Below are positions 14,069 through 23,536 of a stretch of DNA of 64,000 bases, one piece after another (positions within the stretch are counted from its first letter, which is position 1; each line of letters opens with the position of its first letter). A model generated the notes under the pieces. That model ran no database searches. It saw nothing but the letters and a program-made list of their open reading frames with translations, and had not been told where the DNA came from. A program made the position numbers and the translations under genes. This DNA is from Frigoribacterium sp. Leaf8 (lineage in GTDB: Bacteria; Actinomycetota; Actinomycetes; Actinomycetales; Microbacteriaceae), in NCBI RefSeq assembly GCF_001421165.1, contig NZ_LMKB01000005.1, positions 2,287 to 66,286 of the forward strand. Reading direction: 5' to 3'.

Positions 14069-15667
14069 ATGGGAACCCCACCCACCCCTGCCCGCGAGAC
14101 CCGTCCCGACCGCCCGACCCGCGCCTCCGGACGGAGGCGCCCGCGGCGTCTGCGCGTCGACGACGTCACCGTCGTCGACCCGGCGATGATGAAGCGCGCC
14201 ATCGGCGGCACCGTCGTCGGCAACACCATGGAGTGGTACGACGTCGGCGTCTACGGCTACCTCGCCGTCACGATGGGCCGGGTCTTCCTGCCCGAGGCCG
14301 ACCCGTCGCTGCAGATCCTCTTCAGCCTCGGCGTCTTCGCCTCGACCTACGTCGCGCGTCCGCTCGGCGGGGTCGTCTTCGGCCGCCTCGGCGACCGGGT
14401 CGGACGTCAGAAGGTGCTCGCGACCACGCTCATCCTGATGGCGGGCGCGACCTTCCTGATCGGCGTGCTGCCCGACTTCGCCGCGATCGGCGCCCTCGCC
14501 CCGATCGCCCTCGTCGTGCTCAAGCTGCTGCAGGGCTTCTCGACCGGTGGTGAGTACGCCGGGGCGACGACGTTCGTCAGCGAGTACGCACCCGACAAAC
14601 GGCGCGGGTTCTTCGCGAGCATCCTCGACCTCGGCAGCTACCTGGGCTTCGCGCTCGGCGCCGCGGTCGTGTCGGTGCTGCAGCTGCTGACCACCGAGCA
14701 GCAGATGCTCGACTGGGCCTGGCGGCTGCCCTTCCTGCTGGCCGGCGTGCTCGGCGTCGTCGCCATCTACTTCCGCCTGAAGATCGAGGAATCGCCCGCG
14801 TTCCAGGCGACACAGGACGCTCAAGAGAACAAGGTCGGCGAGATCGCCGACGCGCAGGGCCGTCCGCGCAACACCCTCGCCCTCGTCCGGCAGCACTGGC
14901 GTCCGATCGTCATCGCGATCGGCCTCGTCGCCGCCTCCAACACCGTCGGCTACGCGCTGACCAGCTACATGCCGACCTACCTGACCGACTCGCTCGGCTA
15001 CGACCCGCTGCACGGCACGCTGCTGACCATCCCGGTGCTCGTGCTGCTCGCCCTGCTGCTGCCCGTCGCCGGGCGCCTCAGCGACCGCATCGGTCGACGT
15101 CCCGTCATGTGGCTCGGTGCCGCATCGGTGCTGCTGCTCGCCCTGCCCGCGTTCCTCCTGATCGGCGTCGGCAGCATCGCGACGACCCTCGCCGGGCTGT
15201 CGCTGCTCGCCGTGAGCGTCGCGCTCTGGGTGTCGAGCCAGGCGTCGTCGCTGCCCGCGCTCTTCCCGACCGCGAGCCGCTACGGCGCGATGGGCGTGTC
15301 GTACAACGTCGCGATCGCCGTGTTCGGCGGGACGACGCCCCTGATCATCCAGGCGCTGCTGCAGGCGACCGGCAACGAGCTCGTGCCGGCGTTCTTCCTG
15401 ATGGCGACCTCGCTGGTCGGAGCCGTCGCGGTGTGGTTCATGAAGGAGTCGTCGCAGCGCCCGCTGCCCGGCTCGATGCCGAGCGTGGCCACCGAGGCCG
15501 AGGCGCACGAGCTCGTCGAGACGCAGGACGCCAACCCGAACATCGACCTCGGCGACCTGCCCTTCCTCGACGCAGAGCCCGCCCAGATCGTCGACCCCAC
15601 CGAGCCTGACGAGCCCGCGACGACGACCGCGTCCGTTGCGTCGCCCTCGCGGGGGACCGCGCGCTAG
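14069..15667 (+). CDS. MFS transporter, metabolite:H+ symporter (MHS) family
   Basis: A 532-residue protein with about 12 membrane helices. Diagnostic motifs are GNTMEWYDVGVYGYLAV in helix 1, ARPLGGVVFGRLGDRVGRQK (the MFS loop 2-3 signature) and GFSTGGEYAGATTFVSEYA. These are typical of the ProP/KgtP/ShiA group, which import compatible solutes, dicarboxylates or aromatic acids. The substrate cannot be chosen from sequence. Long acidic C-terminal tail of about 70 residues. Its stop overlaps that of the convergent gene (CTAG at 15664-15667). Confidence 0.88.
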   Translation: MGTPPTPARETRPDRPTRASGRRRPRRLRVDDVTVVDPAMMKRAIGGTVVGNTMEWYDVGVYGYLAVTMGRVFLPEADPSLQILFSLGVFASTYVARPLGGVVFGRLGDRVGRQKVLATTLILMAGATFLIGVLPDFAAIGALAPIALVVLKLLQGFSTGGEYAGATTFVSEYAPDKRRGFFASILDLGSYLGFALGAAVVSVLQLLTTEQQMLDWAWRLPFLLAGVLGVVAIYFRLKIEESPAFQATQDAQENKVGEIADAQGRPRNTLALVRQHWRPIVIAIGLVAASNTVGYALTSYMPTYLTDSLGYDPLHGTLLTIPVLVLLALLLPVAGRLSDRIGRRPVMWLGAASVLLLALPAFLLIGVGSIATTLAGLSLLAVSVALWVSSQASSLPALFPTASRYGAMGVSYNVAIAVFGGTTPLIIQALLQATGNELVPAFFLMATSLVGAVAVWFMKESSQRPLPGSMPSVATEAEAHELVETQDANPNIDLGDLPFLDAEPAQIVDPTEPDEPATTTASVASPSRGTAR

Positions 15668-16206
15668 AGCAGTTCGGCCCGATCGGCGAGGTACGCGGCG
15701 AGATCGCGGACCTCGCCGGTCGCCGTGCCCCACCGCACGAGGGCGTGCCCGTCGCGGACGAGGAGGCGCTGCTCGCCGCCCTGCAACGCCGCGGTCGACA
15801 GGTCCACCGGCTCGTACCCGTAGTTGACGACCTCGCCCTCGGCGAAGTGGCCGCGCACGGCCGCCCGCCGTTCGGCCTTGCGCTGCTCGACCTGGGCGGA
15901 CAGGTGCTGGGAACGGGTCGGCGTGACCGCCCGGGTGATGCGTCCGGTCTCGAAGACGCGGCCGTCGGTGCCGAGCAGCAGCACGCCGAGTCGCCAGGCG
16001 CGCCCGGCGGGCTCGAGCGACTCGGCGGTCTTCACCACGACGATGCGCCGGGCGGGCTTGTGGCGGGCGAGGGCCTCGGTGCGCGCCCCGCGCGCGGCCA
16101 GGTCGTCGGTCGCCTGCTCGACGAGGGCACGGAGCGAGGCGGCCGCCTCGTCGTCGGACGGGGACTCGGGGGCCGGCACCGCGCCTCCTGCGGTCGGGTC
16201 GTCCAC
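15664..16206 (-). CDS. Unknown conserved actinobacterial protein
   Basis: A 180-residue soluble protein from a GTG. It contains RIVVVKTAESLEPAGRAWRL, LLLGTDGRVFETGRITRAV and a C-terminal half with GEVVNYGYEPVDL. No family or catalytic motif recognised. It lies 20 bp downstream of the UPF0303 gene on the same strand, so the two are probably one operon. The 3' end overlaps the convergent transporter gene. Confidence 0.6.
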   Translation of the reverse strand: MDDPTAGGAVPAPESPSDDEAAASLRALVEQATDDLAARGARTEALARHKPARRIVVVKTAESLEPAGRAWRLGVLLLGTDGRVFETGRITRAVTPTRSQHLSAQVEQRKAERRAAVRGHFAEGEVVNYGYEPVDLSTAALQGGEQRLLVRDGHALVRWGTATGEVRDLAAYLADRAELL

Positions 16207-16226
16207 GTGATGCTCGGGCGGTGGGC

Positions 16227-16706
16227 TCAGGCGTCGTAGCCGTGGTCGAGGAAGTCCTCGATCACGTCGACGACGAACGCGTGGTCGTCGGCCTGCGGCA
16301 GGCCGGAGACGCCGGCCGAGCCGACGACGCCGACGCCCGTGACCCGCACGGGGAACAGCCCGCCGTGCGCCGCGTAGAGGCCGGTGTCGAGGCGCGACTT
16401 CTCGTCGAACGTGCCGCCCTGCACCCGGAACGACTCGCCCACCCGGTACGAACCCTGCCCGTAGCGCTCGACCACGCGGGCCTTGCGGTCGAGCCACTCG
16501 TCGTTGTCGAGGCTGCTTCCGGGCAGGGCCGCGTGGAACGCCCGCTGCCGACCGTGCCGCACGGTGACCGCGACGGCGAGGTCGCGGCGTCGGGCCTCGG
16601 CCAGGAGGTGCGCGCCCAGGTCGAGGGCGACGTCGAGGGTGAACCGCCGGAAGACGAGGCGCTCTTCTTGTTCGATGAGGGTCTGGAGCAGGGTGTCGTC
16701 GGTCAT
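16227..16706 (-). CDS. UPF0303 / heme-degrading-domain (HbpS-like) protein
   Basis: A 159-residue protein of the full family length. Residues about 20-145 match the UPF0303 pattern: LDLGAHLLAEARRRDLAVAV, a charged RKARVVERYGQGSYRVG and a Gly-rich VTGVGVVGSAGVSGLPQADDH near the end. Members related to HbpS bind heme or cobalamin-like ligands; this role is by family only. First gene of a two-gene operon with the unknown protein downstream. Confidence 0.82.
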   Translation of the reverse strand: MTDDTLLQTLIEQEERLVFRRFTLDVALDLGAHLLAEARRRDLAVAVTVRHGRQRAFHAALPGSSLDNDEWLDRKARVVERYGQGSYRVGESFRVQGGTFDEKSRLDTGLYAAHGGLFPVRVTGVGVVGSAGVSGLPQADDHAFVVDVIEDFLDHGYDA

Positions 16707-16830
16707 CGGTGGCCTCCTGGGGTGGTCGGGCGAGCTGGTGGGTCGGCACGGGCGCGCGGCGGCGCGCCGTCGCGGGACGACCCGAGCCTAGGCCCGGCCC
16801 CCGTCAACGGGCTGGTGGCGCCGGGAGGGG

Positions 16831-18054
16831 TCAGGCCGAGGCCGCGGCGCAGGGCGACCCCTGGCGGGCGAGCGACCCGCAGTAGACGCCCACGAGGTCG
16901 TCGGCCGAACGCGACCACGGGTGGTCGAGGGCGTGGGACCGGGAGGCGCGCGAGAGCCGGTCGCGCAGCCCGGCGTCCGCGAGCACCTGCGTCATCGCCC
17001 GGGCCCAGGCCTGCGGGTCGCGCTGCGGCAGCACGATGCCCGTGACGCCGTCGACCACCGATTCGCGGAGGCCGCCCGACGCCGCGGCGATCACCGGGAC
17101 CCCGCTGGCCGCGGCCTCGAGAGCGATGAGCCCGTAGGTCTCGGAGTGGGAGGGCACGAGCACGAGGGCTGCGTCGCGCAGCAGTGCGGCGAGGCCGGGC
17201 CGTGACCGCGGGCCCAGGAAGTGCACGGTGAGGTCGAGGTCGTCGCTCAGGGCGCTCAACTCGGACTCGTACCCGGCGAACTCGGTCGAGGCGCCTCCGG
17301 CGATGACGAGGTCGGGGCGCACCTCGGCGGGGACCGCCGCCACCGCGCGCAGGGCGAGGTCGGGTGCCTTGAGCGGTTCGAGTCGCCCCGCCACGACGAC
17401 GTACGGGCGGCCCGGGGCGGTCCGGCCCGCCTCGGCCGGGTGGAAGAGCTCGCCGTCGACGCCCGGCAGCACGACGTGGACGCGGTCGGGCGAGCCGCCG
17501 AGACGGGAGGTGACGGTCCCGGCCTCGGCGTGGCTGATCGCGACGACGGCGTCGGACTCGCGGGCGAGCCGTTCTTCGCCGGCGATCCTGCCGGGGGACT
17601 CGGCGCGTTCGCCGTGTGAGAGGGGGGTGGAGTCGTGGGCGGCGATCGAGTGGAAGCTCTGCAGGTGGGGCACGCCGAGGGCACGGGCCACGGGAAGCGC
17701 GGCCATGCCCGAGAACCAGTGGTGCGAGTGGACGACGTCCCACGGGCCGAGCTCGGCGAGCCGGTCGCGGAACTCGTCGACGTAGAGCTCGTTGCGCCCC
17801 TTCGTGACCGGTTCGGCCGGGCCGGCGTCGAGGAACCGCAGCGTGACGCCGGGGGCGAGGACCAGGCTCGCCGGCTCGTCGGGCGAGGACCGGCGGGTCA
17901 GGATCTCGACCTCGTGGCCCGCGGCGCCGAGCGCCTCGGCCTGGTTGCGGACGACGACGTTCATGCCGCCGACGTCGCCCGACCCGGGCTCGGCACCGGG
18001 AGACGTGTGCAACGACACGAGGGCGATGCGGAGCGGGGAGGAGGCGGTGGTCAC
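16831..18054 (-). CDS. Glycosyltransferase family 4, MshA-like
   Basis: A 407-residue GT-B enzyme. The N-terminal domain has LRIALVSLHTSPGAEPGSGD with GGMNVVVRNQAEAL, the acceptor-side signature of D-inositol-3-phosphate glycosyltransferases, then HSHHWFSG. The C-terminal domain has VVVAGRLEPLKAPDLALRAV and the nucleotide-sugar motif SHSETYGLIALEAAASGVPV. MshA starts mycothiol synthesis from UDP-GlcNAc and inositol-phosphate; a related glycosyltransferase with another acceptor cannot be excluded. Start taken as the GTG at 18054. No other mycothiol genes are nearby. Confidence 0.78.
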   Translation of the reverse strand: MTTASSPLRIALVSLHTSPGAEPGSGDVGGMNVVVRNQAEALGAAGHEVEILTRRSSPDEPASLVLAPGVTLRFLDAGPAEPVTKGRNELYVDEFRDRLAELGPWDVVHSHHWFSGMAALPVARALGVPHLQSFHSIAAHDSTPLSHGERAESPGRIAGEERLARESDAVVAISHAEAGTVTSRLGGSPDRVHVVLPGVDGELFHPAEAGRTAPGRPYVVVAGRLEPLKAPDLALRAVAAVPAEVRPDLVIAGGASTEFAGYESELSALSDDLDLTVHFLGPRSRPGLAALLRDAALVLVPSHSETYGLIALEAAASGVPVIAAASGGLRESVVDGVTGIVLPQRDPQAWARAMTQVLADAGLRDRLSRASRSHALDHPWSRSADDLVGVYCGSLARQGSPCAAASA

Positions 18055-18101
18055 TTCCCGAGGGTACCGGCCCACCGCCCCCGCGGTCTGCGCGTCGCCG
18101 G

Positions 18102-18983
18102 TCAGGCGACCCCGCCCGCCCAGAAGGCTCGGACGTCGTCGAGCACGGCCTCGGCCTGTCGGCGGCCGGCCTCCGCCGCGGGGCGGCGGGTGGTCGTCGC
18201 GAGGACGTCGGTGCCGAACGCCTGCAGGGACTCGGCGTCCGCCTGGACGACCAGGACGTCCCGGCCGGCGGTGCGGCGCGCCTCGACGACCTGCGGCAGC
18301 GTGGGCCCGAGCGGCGAGACGTCGAGCTCGGGTCCGCACGACAGCACGAGCACCCGGTCGTAGTCGTCGGCGAGGTCGGCGTTGGTGCCCGAGCGCACGC
18401 CGCCGTCCATGGTCGGGCGGCCGTCGACGTCGACGGTGGGCCAGACGACGGGCACCGAGCAGCTCGCGGCCACGGCCCGGTACAGGTCGACGCCCGAGCC
18501 CGCGTCCAGCGGACGGAACGAGCCGTCGGTGGCGTCCACGGTGCAGACGGTCAGGGCGGCGTCGGGCCAGGCCACGCCTCCGAAGCGCTCCCGCATGGCC
18601 GTGACGAGTTCGGGTTCGTCCGCGACCACGGGCGTCTCGCGCGCCAGGGCGCCGATGCGGGCCCGCGCCTCCTGCTGGTCGGTCGCCCCGGCGAGGGCCT
18701 GCCCGAGGGTCTGCTGGAACACCTCGGGGTCGATCGAGCCCGACGGAAGCTCGGTCACGGCCTCGAATTGCTCCCGCAGGCCCTCGTCCACGCGGCCGAG
18801 CCGCACCATCGTCCCGACGACCGATCCGGCCGAGGTGCCGACGACGAGGTCGGCCTCGTCCACGGGCACGCCCGCCTCGAGCAACCTCGACAGCACGCCG
18901 AGCTCCCAGGCGATGCCGGTGATGCCGCCACCGCCCAGGACGAGGGCGGTGCGGGTGGGGGTCGTGGTCGTGGTCGTGCTCAT
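18102..18983 (-). CDS. Patatin-like phospholipase
   Basis: A 293-residue protein. The oxyanion-hole loop ALVLGGGGITGIAWELG comes first, then the nucleophile elbow GTSAGS (Ser in G-x-S-x-G) and the catalytic Asp in MDGGVRSG. This is the full patatin dyad, so a lipid acyl-hydrolase is likely. A Thr run at the N-terminus (MSTTTTTTPT) is unusual. No signal peptide. Transcribed in the same direction as its neighbours but with gaps of about 50 and 100 bp. Confidence 0.88.
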   Translation of the reverse strand: MSTTTTTTPTRTALVLGGGGITGIAWELGVLSRLLEAGVPVDEADLVVGTSAGSVVGTMVRLGRVDEGLREQFEAVTELPSGSIDPEVFQQTLGQALAGATDQQEARARIGALARETPVVADEPELVTAMRERFGGVAWPDAALTVCTVDATDGSFRPLDAGSGVDLYRAVAASCSVPVVWPTVDVDGRPTMDGGVRSGTNADLADDYDRVLVLSCGPELDVSPLGPTLPQVVEARRTAGRDVLVVQADAESLQAFGTDVLATTTRRPAAEAGRRQAEAVLDDVRAFWAGGVA

Positions 18984-19087
18984 GTCTCTCCTCGGTCGTG
19001 GTGGCGGTCCGGGCAGGAGGCGCGGTGCGTCCCCCGGGGCCGCGCTCGACACTAGGCCGGTCACCTCGCCACGTCCTCGGGCGGGTG

Positions 19088-20137
19088 TCAGGCGGCGCGC
19101 AGCTCGTCGGCGCGGCCGAGGTCCTGCACGTGCCACTCGGTCTGTGCGAGGGCCGAGCCGAGCCGGTAGCCGTGCAACGAGGCGATGCCGCCGCTCCACG
19201 ACATCCGCTCGGCGACCTGCCACACCGTCGGCCGGTCGAGCGCGTCCAGGGCGGCGGCCGCGTCACGGCTGCGGTCGGCGCGGTGCGCGATCAGGGCCTC
19301 GGCCCGTGCGCGGAGGCCGACGAAGCGGTACTCGTGGCCGGGGCACACCTCGAGGGCGTCGGGGCCGGCGACGTCGAGCGCCACCATGCGGTCGAGCGAG
19401 GCGAGGTAGTCGGTCAGCGGGTTCTCTCCCGTGCGCCCGCCGAGGCCGATGCCGGGGTTGATCCGCGGCAGCACGTGGTCGCCCGTGAAGACGAGTCGCT
19501 GCTCGGGCTCGACGAAGCAGAGGTGGCCCGCCGTGTGGCCCGGGGTGTGCACCGCCCGCAGCAGCCGTCCCGCGACGGGCAGCACGTCGCCGTCGCCGAG
19601 CAGCAGGTCGGCGGTGAGCACGGGCAGGTGGCGACCCGACCCCCACGACGCGACCAGCGCCTCCTGGTCGTCCCGGGGCGCGCCCCACCGGGCGATGTCG
19701 GTGTCGGCGGCCGCGGCGTCGGACGGCCGTTCGCCCAGCGCGCGCTGCTCGGCGGCGTGCAGGGCGATCCGGGCGCCGGAGGCCCGACGCAGCGCCTCGG
19801 CTCCGCCCAGGTGGTCGGCGTGCAGGTGGGTCACGGCGATCAGGTCGACGTCGGCCAGCGAGTGGTCGACGTCGGCGAGGGCGCTCTCGAGGCGGTCGAG
19901 GTTGGCCTCGACTCCCCACCCGGGGTCGATGACCGTCAGGGCGCCGTCGGAGCCCTCGACGACGTAGCCCAGCGAGTGGTCGTCGACGCCGTCGCCGAAC
20001 TCGAACGCGACCGACCAGACGCCGTGCCGGACCTCCTCCACGGGCGGCAGCGCGCCGTGACGGACGGCGTCGGCCTGCACGGGGCTGAGCGGGACGGGAG
20101 GGGCAGGAGGCGCGGGTCGGCTGGTGGCGTCGGTCAC
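19088..20137 (-). CDS. Metallo-beta-lactamase-fold hydrolase
   Basis: A 349-residue protein. Metal-binding motifs are complete: THLHADHLGG (H-x-H-x-D-H), VHTPGHTAGH for the third His, GDHVL for the bridging Asp and CPGHEYRF for the last His. The last 60 residues form a helical domain (WQVAERMSWSGG) typical of LACTB2-like or GloB-like MBL proteins. Substrate unknown. Start is a GTG. Confidence 0.87.
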   Translation of the reverse strand: MTDATSRPAPPAPPVPLSPVQADAVRHGALPPVEEVRHGVWSVAFEFGDGVDDHSLGYVVEGSDGALTVIDPGWGVEANLDRLESALADVDHSLADVDLIAVTHLHADHLGGAEALRRASGARIALHAAEQRALGERPSDAAAADTDIARWGAPRDDQEALVASWGSGRHLPVLTADLLLGDGDVLPVAGRLLRAVHTPGHTAGHLCFVEPEQRLVFTGDHVLPRINPGIGLGGRTGENPLTDYLASLDRMVALDVAGPDALEVCPGHEYRFVGLRARAEALIAHRADRSRDAAAALDALDRPTVWQVAERMSWSGGIASLHGYRLGSALAQTEWHVQDLGRADELRAA

Positions 20138-20181
20138 CCCGCGAGCCTAGCCAGCGCCGCCCGCGCCGCCCCGCGTCCGTC

Positions 20182-20247
20182 GAGGCGGCGCCGGGCCATG
20201 CGGAGCCCGTCGTCGACGCGGCGCCGGACTATGCGGCGCCCGTCGTC
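20182..20247. repeat. Tandem 33-bp duplication
   Basis: Two adjacent 33-bp copies (20182-20214 and 20215-20247) share the frame GCGGCGCCGG...ATGCGG...GCCCGTCGTC with a few differences. They lie between the MBL gene start and the end of the oxidoreductase gene. No hairpin or coding role seen. Confidence 0.7.
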
Positions 20248-21278
20248 TACTCGGCGGAGACCTCGATCAGCACCTTGCCGACCACGTCGCCCTCGACGGC
20301 TTCGTGGGCGGCGGCCGTGTCGGCGAGCGGGAAGGTGTGCAGCGGCAGGCCGGCGGCCTCGCCGACCGGCAGCACGCCGTCGCGCAGGGCCGCGGTGACG
20401 TCCTCGACGGCGGCCTGCAGCGCCTCCTCGCCCACGGTGTAGAGCAGGACGAACTGGAACCGGGTGTTCGTGATCATGTTCGCCCGGATCGGGATGGTCG
20501 TCGTGTCGCCGCCGTTGTCGGCGTAGATCGCCACGGAGGCGCGGTGGGCGACGACGTCGGCCAGCAGGTCGGCGTTCTGCGAGATCGCGACCTCGACGAC
20601 GACGTCGACGCCGGCGGGGGCGATCTCGCGGATGCGGGCGGCGGCGTCGTCCGTGCGGTAGTTGACGACGTGGTGGGCGCCGGCGGCCGTGGCCAGGGCG
20701 GCCTTCTCGTCGCTGCTGATGGTCGTGACGACGGTGGCCCCCGCCCAGCGGGCGAGCTGGATGGCGGCGTGACCGACCGCACCCGCGCCTCCGGCGACGA
20801 GGACGACGGCGCCGTCGAGGCTGCCGGGGGTCAGGCGGCTCGGGCCGTCCTCCCACACGGTGAGCGCGCGGTGGGCGGTCATGGCGGGGACGCCGAGGCT
20901 CGCACCGACGTCCAGGCCGACGCCGTCGGGCAGCGGGACGACGCGGGACGCGGGCAGGACGGTGAACTCCTGCGCGGTGCCGGTGGGGCGCTGGTGGGCC
21001 GAGAGGTAGGTCCAGACGCGGTCGCCGACCGAGAGGCCGGTGACGCCCTCGCCGACGGCGTCGACGACGCCCGAGCCGTCCTGGTTGGGCGTGACCTCGG
21101 GGAACGGCAGCGATTCGCCGGGCCCGCCGCCCGCGCGGGACTTCCAGTCGGTGGGGTTGACGCCCGAGAACACGACGCGCACCCGCACCTCGCCGGCGGC
21201 GGGTTCGGGCAGGTCGCGGTCGACGAGCTGCAGCACGGTGGGGGCGGGTCCGGTCTCGGAGTACACGATCGACTTCAT
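20247..21278 (-). CDS. NADPH:quinone oxidoreductase-type MDR protein
   Basis: A 343-residue protein of the zinc-free medium-chain dehydrogenase/reductase family. The N-terminal catalytic domain has VFSGVNPTDWKSRAG, typical of the QOR group, and GSGVVDAVGEGVTGLSVGDRV. The Rossmann motif is VVLVAGGAGAVGHAAIQLA (A-x-G-x-V-G-type). The C-terminal segment HEAVEGDVVGKVLIEV is standard. Reduces quinones or enones with NADPH by family; substrate unknown. Confidence 0.88.
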   Translation of the reverse strand: MKSIVYSETGPAPTVLQLVDRDLPEPAAGEVRVRVVFSGVNPTDWKSRAGGGPGESLPFPEVTPNQDGSGVVDAVGEGVTGLSVGDRVWTYLSAHQRPTGTAQEFTVLPASRVVPLPDGVGLDVGASLGVPAMTAHRALTVWEDGPSRLTPGSLDGAVVLVAGGAGAVGHAAIQLARWAGATVVTTISSDEKAALATAAGAHHVVNYRTDDAAARIREIAPAGVDVVVEVAISQNADLLADVVAHRASVAIYADNGGDTTTIPIRANMITNTRFQFVLLYTVGEEALQAAVEDVTAALRDGVLPVGEAAGLPLHTFPLADTAAAHEAVEGDVVGKVLIEVSAE

Positions 21279-21402
21279 GCCCGGAGCCAACCAGACCCGG
21301 CCCCGCCGTGTTCCCGCCCGGGACGCCACCGAGTGGACACGGCACCGCTGCACGTCACGGTGTCGTGCCCACTCGACGGCGTCGTGTGGTGCGCGGGCCG
21401 GC

Positions 21403-22365
21403 TCAGGCCCCGGCGCCGCGGAACAGGGCGAGCGCCAGCAGGTCGTCTTCGAACCCGCCGCCCTCGTGCCCGTTGTACGGCCAGACCGTGACGTCGGCCG
21501 CCCCGGCGTACGCGTGGAACGCGCCGAACACCGTCGACGGCGGGCAGGTCGGGTCCATCAGCGCCGTGGTGAACAGGGCCGGGGCCGTGGCCCGCCTCGC
21601 GAAGTTGACGCCGTCGAAGTACGCGAGGACGTCGTGCACCGAGGAGGCACGGTGTCGGTGGACCGCCAGGTAGCGTCCGATCTCCTTGTACGGGTCGGCG
21701 TCGGTGATGACGGTCGCGCGCCGGAAGTCGCAGAGGAACGGCACGTACGCCGCGACGGCGGCGAGGTCGGGGACGAGTCCCGCGACGGCGAGGGCGATGC
21801 CGCCGCCCTGGCTGCCGCCGACGACGGACACCCGGGAGGCGTCGACGACGTCGAGGCCGCGCGCGGCCTCGACGGCGCGGACGGCGTCGGCGAACACCCG
21901 GCGGTAGTAGTAGGTCTCGCGCGAGTCGATGCCCCGCGTCATGACGCCGGGGTGGGCCGGGCCCGAACCGTCGGGGTCAGGGGTGGCGCCGATGCTCCAC
22001 CCCGAGCCCTGGCCACGGGTGTCCATCTGCAGGTGCGCGAAGCCGGCCGACGACCAGAAGAGGTTCTCGACGGCGGCCCCGCGTCCGCCGCCGTAGCCGA
22101 CGAACTGGACGACCGCCGGCAACGGTCCCTCCGCCTCGGCGGGCACGCGCAACCAGGCCCGCACGGGCTGACCCGCCCACCCGGAGAACGTCACGTCGTA
22201 GACGTCGACCGTCGTCAGCCCCGTGTCGACCCGGTCGACCCGCAGGTCGAGCGGGTGCGCCCGCGTCTCGGCGAGCGTCGTCGCCCAGAACTCGTCGAAG
22301 TCGTCGGGGTCGGTCTGGGTGCTGCGGTACTCCCGCAGGGCGGGTTCGGGCAGGTCGGTGAACAT
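21403..22365 (-). CDS. Acetyl xylan esterase / cephalosporin-C deacetylase (AXE1)
   Basis: A 320-residue protein of full AXE1 length. It starts MFTDLPEPALREYRS, as family members do. Key features are the oxyanion region VGYGGGRG, the RGQGSGWS loop, and the nucleophile GGSQGGG (Ser in G-x-S-x-G). The charge relay includes Asp in TALMDPTCPP and His in NGHEGGG. Removes acetyl groups from xylo-oligosaccharides and similar esters; cytoplasmic, as no signal peptide is present. Confidence 0.9.
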   Translation of the reverse strand: MFTDLPEPALREYRSTQTDPDDFDEFWATTLAETRAHPLDLRVDRVDTGLTTVDVYDVTFSGWAGQPVRAWLRVPAEAEGPLPAVVQFVGYGGGRGAAVENLFWSSAGFAHLQMDTRGQGSGWSIGATPDPDGSGPAHPGVMTRGIDSRETYYYRRVFADAVRAVEAARGLDVVDASRVSVVGGSQGGGIALAVAGLVPDLAAVAAYVPFLCDFRRATVITDADPYKEIGRYLAVHRHRASSVHDVLAYFDGVNFARRATAPALFTTALMDPTCPPSTVFGAFHAYAGAADVTVWPYNGHEGGGFEDDLLALALFRGAGA

Positions 22366-22426
22366 GCCCCCTTGTCTACCGCAGCCCGCGACGACAGCCG
22401 AGGAGGCGCGGTGCAGGAGGCGCGGC

Positions 22427-23470
22427 TCAGCTCGCGCGGGCCAGGTTCGGCACCCAGCCGAACGCCGGGGCGACGTGGTCCGCCACCGTCTGCAGCAGAC
22501 GGGCGTTGTAGGCGACCCCCAACTGGTTGGGCACCGTCAGCAGGATCGTGTCGGCGTCCCGGACTGCGGCGTCGGCGGCCAACTGCTCGGCGATGACGTC
22601 GGGTTCGCCCACGTAGCTCTTGCCGAAGCGTGACTGCACGCCGTCGAGCAGGCCGACCTGGTCCTGCGAGTCGGCCTGGGCGCGGACGCCGAAGTAGCGA
22701 CGGTCCTCGTCGGTGGTGATCGGGATCACGCTGCGGCTGACGGACACCCTCGGCTCACGGGCGTGCCCGGCGGCGCGGTAGGCCTCCCGGTACAGCGCGA
22801 TCTGCTCGGCCTGCAGCTCGTCGAAGGGCACCCCCGTGTCCTCGGTCAGGAGGGTGCTGCTCATCAGGTTCATGCCCTGCTCGCCGGTCCAGACGGCCGT
22901 CGACCGGCTGCCGGAACCCCACCAGATGCGCTCGCCGAGGCCGGGGGAGTGCGGCTCGACCGAGAGCCCGTGCGACCAGCCGGTCATCTTGGGGTCCGAC
23001 TCGGCGACGTCGGCGCCGTCGATCGCCGCCCGGAACGCCTCGGTGTGTCGACGGGCGAGGTCGGCGTCGCTCTCGCCCTCGAGGGGGACGTGGCCGAAGG
23101 CCTCCCAGCCGCGCAGGGCGGGCTCGGGTGATCCGCGGCTGACGCCGAGCTGCAGGCGCCCCGCGCTGATCAGGTCGGCGGCCGCCGCCTGCTCGGCCAT
23201 CGAGAGCGGGTTCTCGTAGCGCATGTCGATCACGCCGGTGCCGAGCTCGATGCGGGTCGTCCGCGCGGCCATCGCCGCGAGCAGCGGGAACGGGTTGGCG
23301 GCCTGGCGCACGTAGTGGTGCACGCGCACGGCGGCCACGTCGACGCCGATCTCCTCCGCGGCCTCGGCCAGCTCGATCGACTGGACCAGCGCCTCCCGGG
23401 CGGTCGGCGTCGCCGAGCCCCGCACGTCCTGGTAATGGCCGAACGACAGGAACCCGATGCGCTTCTTCAT
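22427..23470 (-). CDS. Luciferase-like (LLM) flavin-dependent oxidoreductase
   Basis: A 347-residue protein with the bacterial luciferase TIM-barrel layout: RIGFLSFGHYQDVRGS, ARTTRIELGTGVIDMRYENP, the SAGRLQLGVSRGSPEP stretch and a C-terminal VGEPDVIAEQLAAD segment. Uses reduced flavin on an unknown substrate. Downstream spacing to the esterase gene is 61 bp and contains two GGAGGCGCG motifs. Start ATG at 23470. Confidence 0.86.
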   Translation of the reverse strand: MKKRIGFLSFGHYQDVRGSATPTAREALVQSIELAEAAEEIGVDVAAVRVHHYVRQAANPFPLLAAMAARTTRIELGTGVIDMRYENPLSMAEQAAAADLISAGRLQLGVSRGSPEPALRGWEAFGHVPLEGESDADLARRHTEAFRAAIDGADVAESDPKMTGWSHGLSVEPHSPGLGERIWWGSGSRSTAVWTGEQGMNLMSSTLLTEDTGVPFDELQAEQIALYREAYRAAGHAREPRVSVSRSVIPITTDEDRRYFGVRAQADSQDQVGLLDGVQSRFGKSYVGEPDVIAEQLAADAAVRDADTILLTVPNQLGVAYNARLLQTVADHVAPAFGWVPNLARAS

Positions 23471-23536
23471 GACCGGGCAAACCCCCGACGTCGCCCGGCC
23501 ATTCCGTCGGGCGGCCGTGCTGGGTAGCGTGGTGCC

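Noticed and set aside
13766-15733. Long minus-strand open frame opposite the MHS transporter
   Set aside because: An antisense frame of a GC-rich gene: low complexity, Arg/Gly/Glu-rich, no domain; the plus-strand frame is a clear transporter.
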